A program made the translations under genes and the position numbers. This document shows, piece after piece, positions 63,908 to 64,000 of a stretch of DNA of 64,000 nt. The DNA lies in assembly GCA_023251725.1 (NCBI GenBank), contig JAHEYG010000001.1, forward strand, positions 26,739-90,738, written 5' to 3'. How positions within the stretch are numbered: the stretch's first letter is position 1; each line of letters opens with the position of its first letter. The notes beneath the pieces are model-generated. The model did no database searches. It was not told the DNA's origin and saw nothing but the letters and a program-made list of their open reading frames with translations. This DNA is from Sphingobacteriaceae bacterium (lineage in GTDB: Bacteria > Bacteroidota > Bacteroidia > B-17B0 > Aurantibacillaceae).

Positions 63908-63980
63908 CTGTTTACAAAAACACCAATCCGGGTAACAAAACCCCTACGCGGGTACATTTAGCGTTTTTAGCCCATTTTAA
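63908..63980 (+). promoter_or_regulatory. Three to four direct repeats, 20-bp period (possible LytTR operator)
   Basis: GTTTACAAAAA (63910), GGGTAACAAAA (63930) and GGGTACATTTA (63950) start exactly 20 bp apart, with a weaker GCCCATTTTA at 63970. They lie immediately downstream of the LytTR response-regulator gene, likely upstream of a gene beyond the window. The geometry is the same as at 40763-40835. Confidence 0.5.
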
Positions 63981-64000
63981 CCCTCTACTTTTATCCTATA

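Noticed and set aside
1-64000. CRISPR arrays, tRNA/rRNA genes, insertion sequences, prophage
   Set aside because: No cloverleaf, rRNA, transposase or spacer-repeat pattern could be recognised by reading; a tRNA scan would be decisive.

Overview
The window looks like a chromosomal segment of a low-GC (AT-rich throughout), free-living Bacteroidota bacterium, probably of the Flavobacteriia/Sphingobacteriia type; I cannot place it further from sequence alone. The evidence is eleven genes whose products end in type IX secretion (T9SS) sorting domains, Bacteroidota-style promoters (TTTG and TAnnTTTG boxes), few Shine-Dalgarno sites, and a tyrosine-ammonia-lyase-like enzyme close to the one in Flavobacterium flexirubin clusters. 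I see no rRNA, tRNA, CRISPR array, insertion sequence or prophage.

Layout. 1-1.8 kb: lspA and hemH. 1.75-12.6 kb: a block of secreted or cell-surface T9SS cargo (three related adhesin-like proteins, an NHL propeller, an M1 metallopeptidase), a T9SS tail relic, and pabB. 12.7-15.8 kb: two tandem paralogues of unknown function. 15.9-25 kb: hldD-like epimerase, acyl-CoA/aryl-CoA ligase, O-methyltransferase, then aromatic ammonia-lyase, FabG, ketosynthase, ACP and LpxL-like acyltransferase, which form a partial flexirubin/aryl-polyene-type pathway. 25.2-28.2 kb: pntAB transhydrogenase. 28.2-35.9 kb: a GT87-like membrane glycosyltransferase, PKD/T9SS type-B and VCBS-repeat surface proteins, a lipoprotein with a cytochrome-like domain plus beta-propeller, and a DCC thiol oxidoreductase. 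35.9-42.6 kb: glucosaminidase, RmlD-like reductase, K+ channel, rimO, a membrane LytTR regulator with a probable target operon, and a SET-domain protein. 42.6-48.8 kb: a frameshifted SBBP-propeller protein, then a metal-chelate ABC importer operon (binding protein, permease, ATPase) with a toxin-antitoxin pair inside it and a histidine kinase upstream. 48.8-52.2 kb: mfd. 52.4-57.3 kb: two Omp28-like T9SS proteins and one smaller T9SS protein, each followed by a clear terminator. 57.4-59.1 kb: a transaldolase-like/CBS fusion with a KdsC-like phosphatase. 59.1-63.8 kb: two tandem TPR-histidine kinases and a LytTR response regulator.

The most unusual signals are not genes. (1) An ~85-nt hairpin element occurs in three copies: two in tandem before the ammonia-lyase and one before pntA. 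The upper stem changes in a compensating way, and two copies carry an ATG-AAA-TAG mini-ORF in the 5' arm. (2) Short direct repeats spaced 19-21 bp, the geometry expected of LytTR operators, occur at five places. Three of these lie just upstream of recognisable promoters, including two T9SS cargo operons. (3) The transaldolase-like/CBS fusion has changed active-site residues and is paired with a KdsC-like phosphatase, which suggests an uncharacterised sugar-phosphate step.
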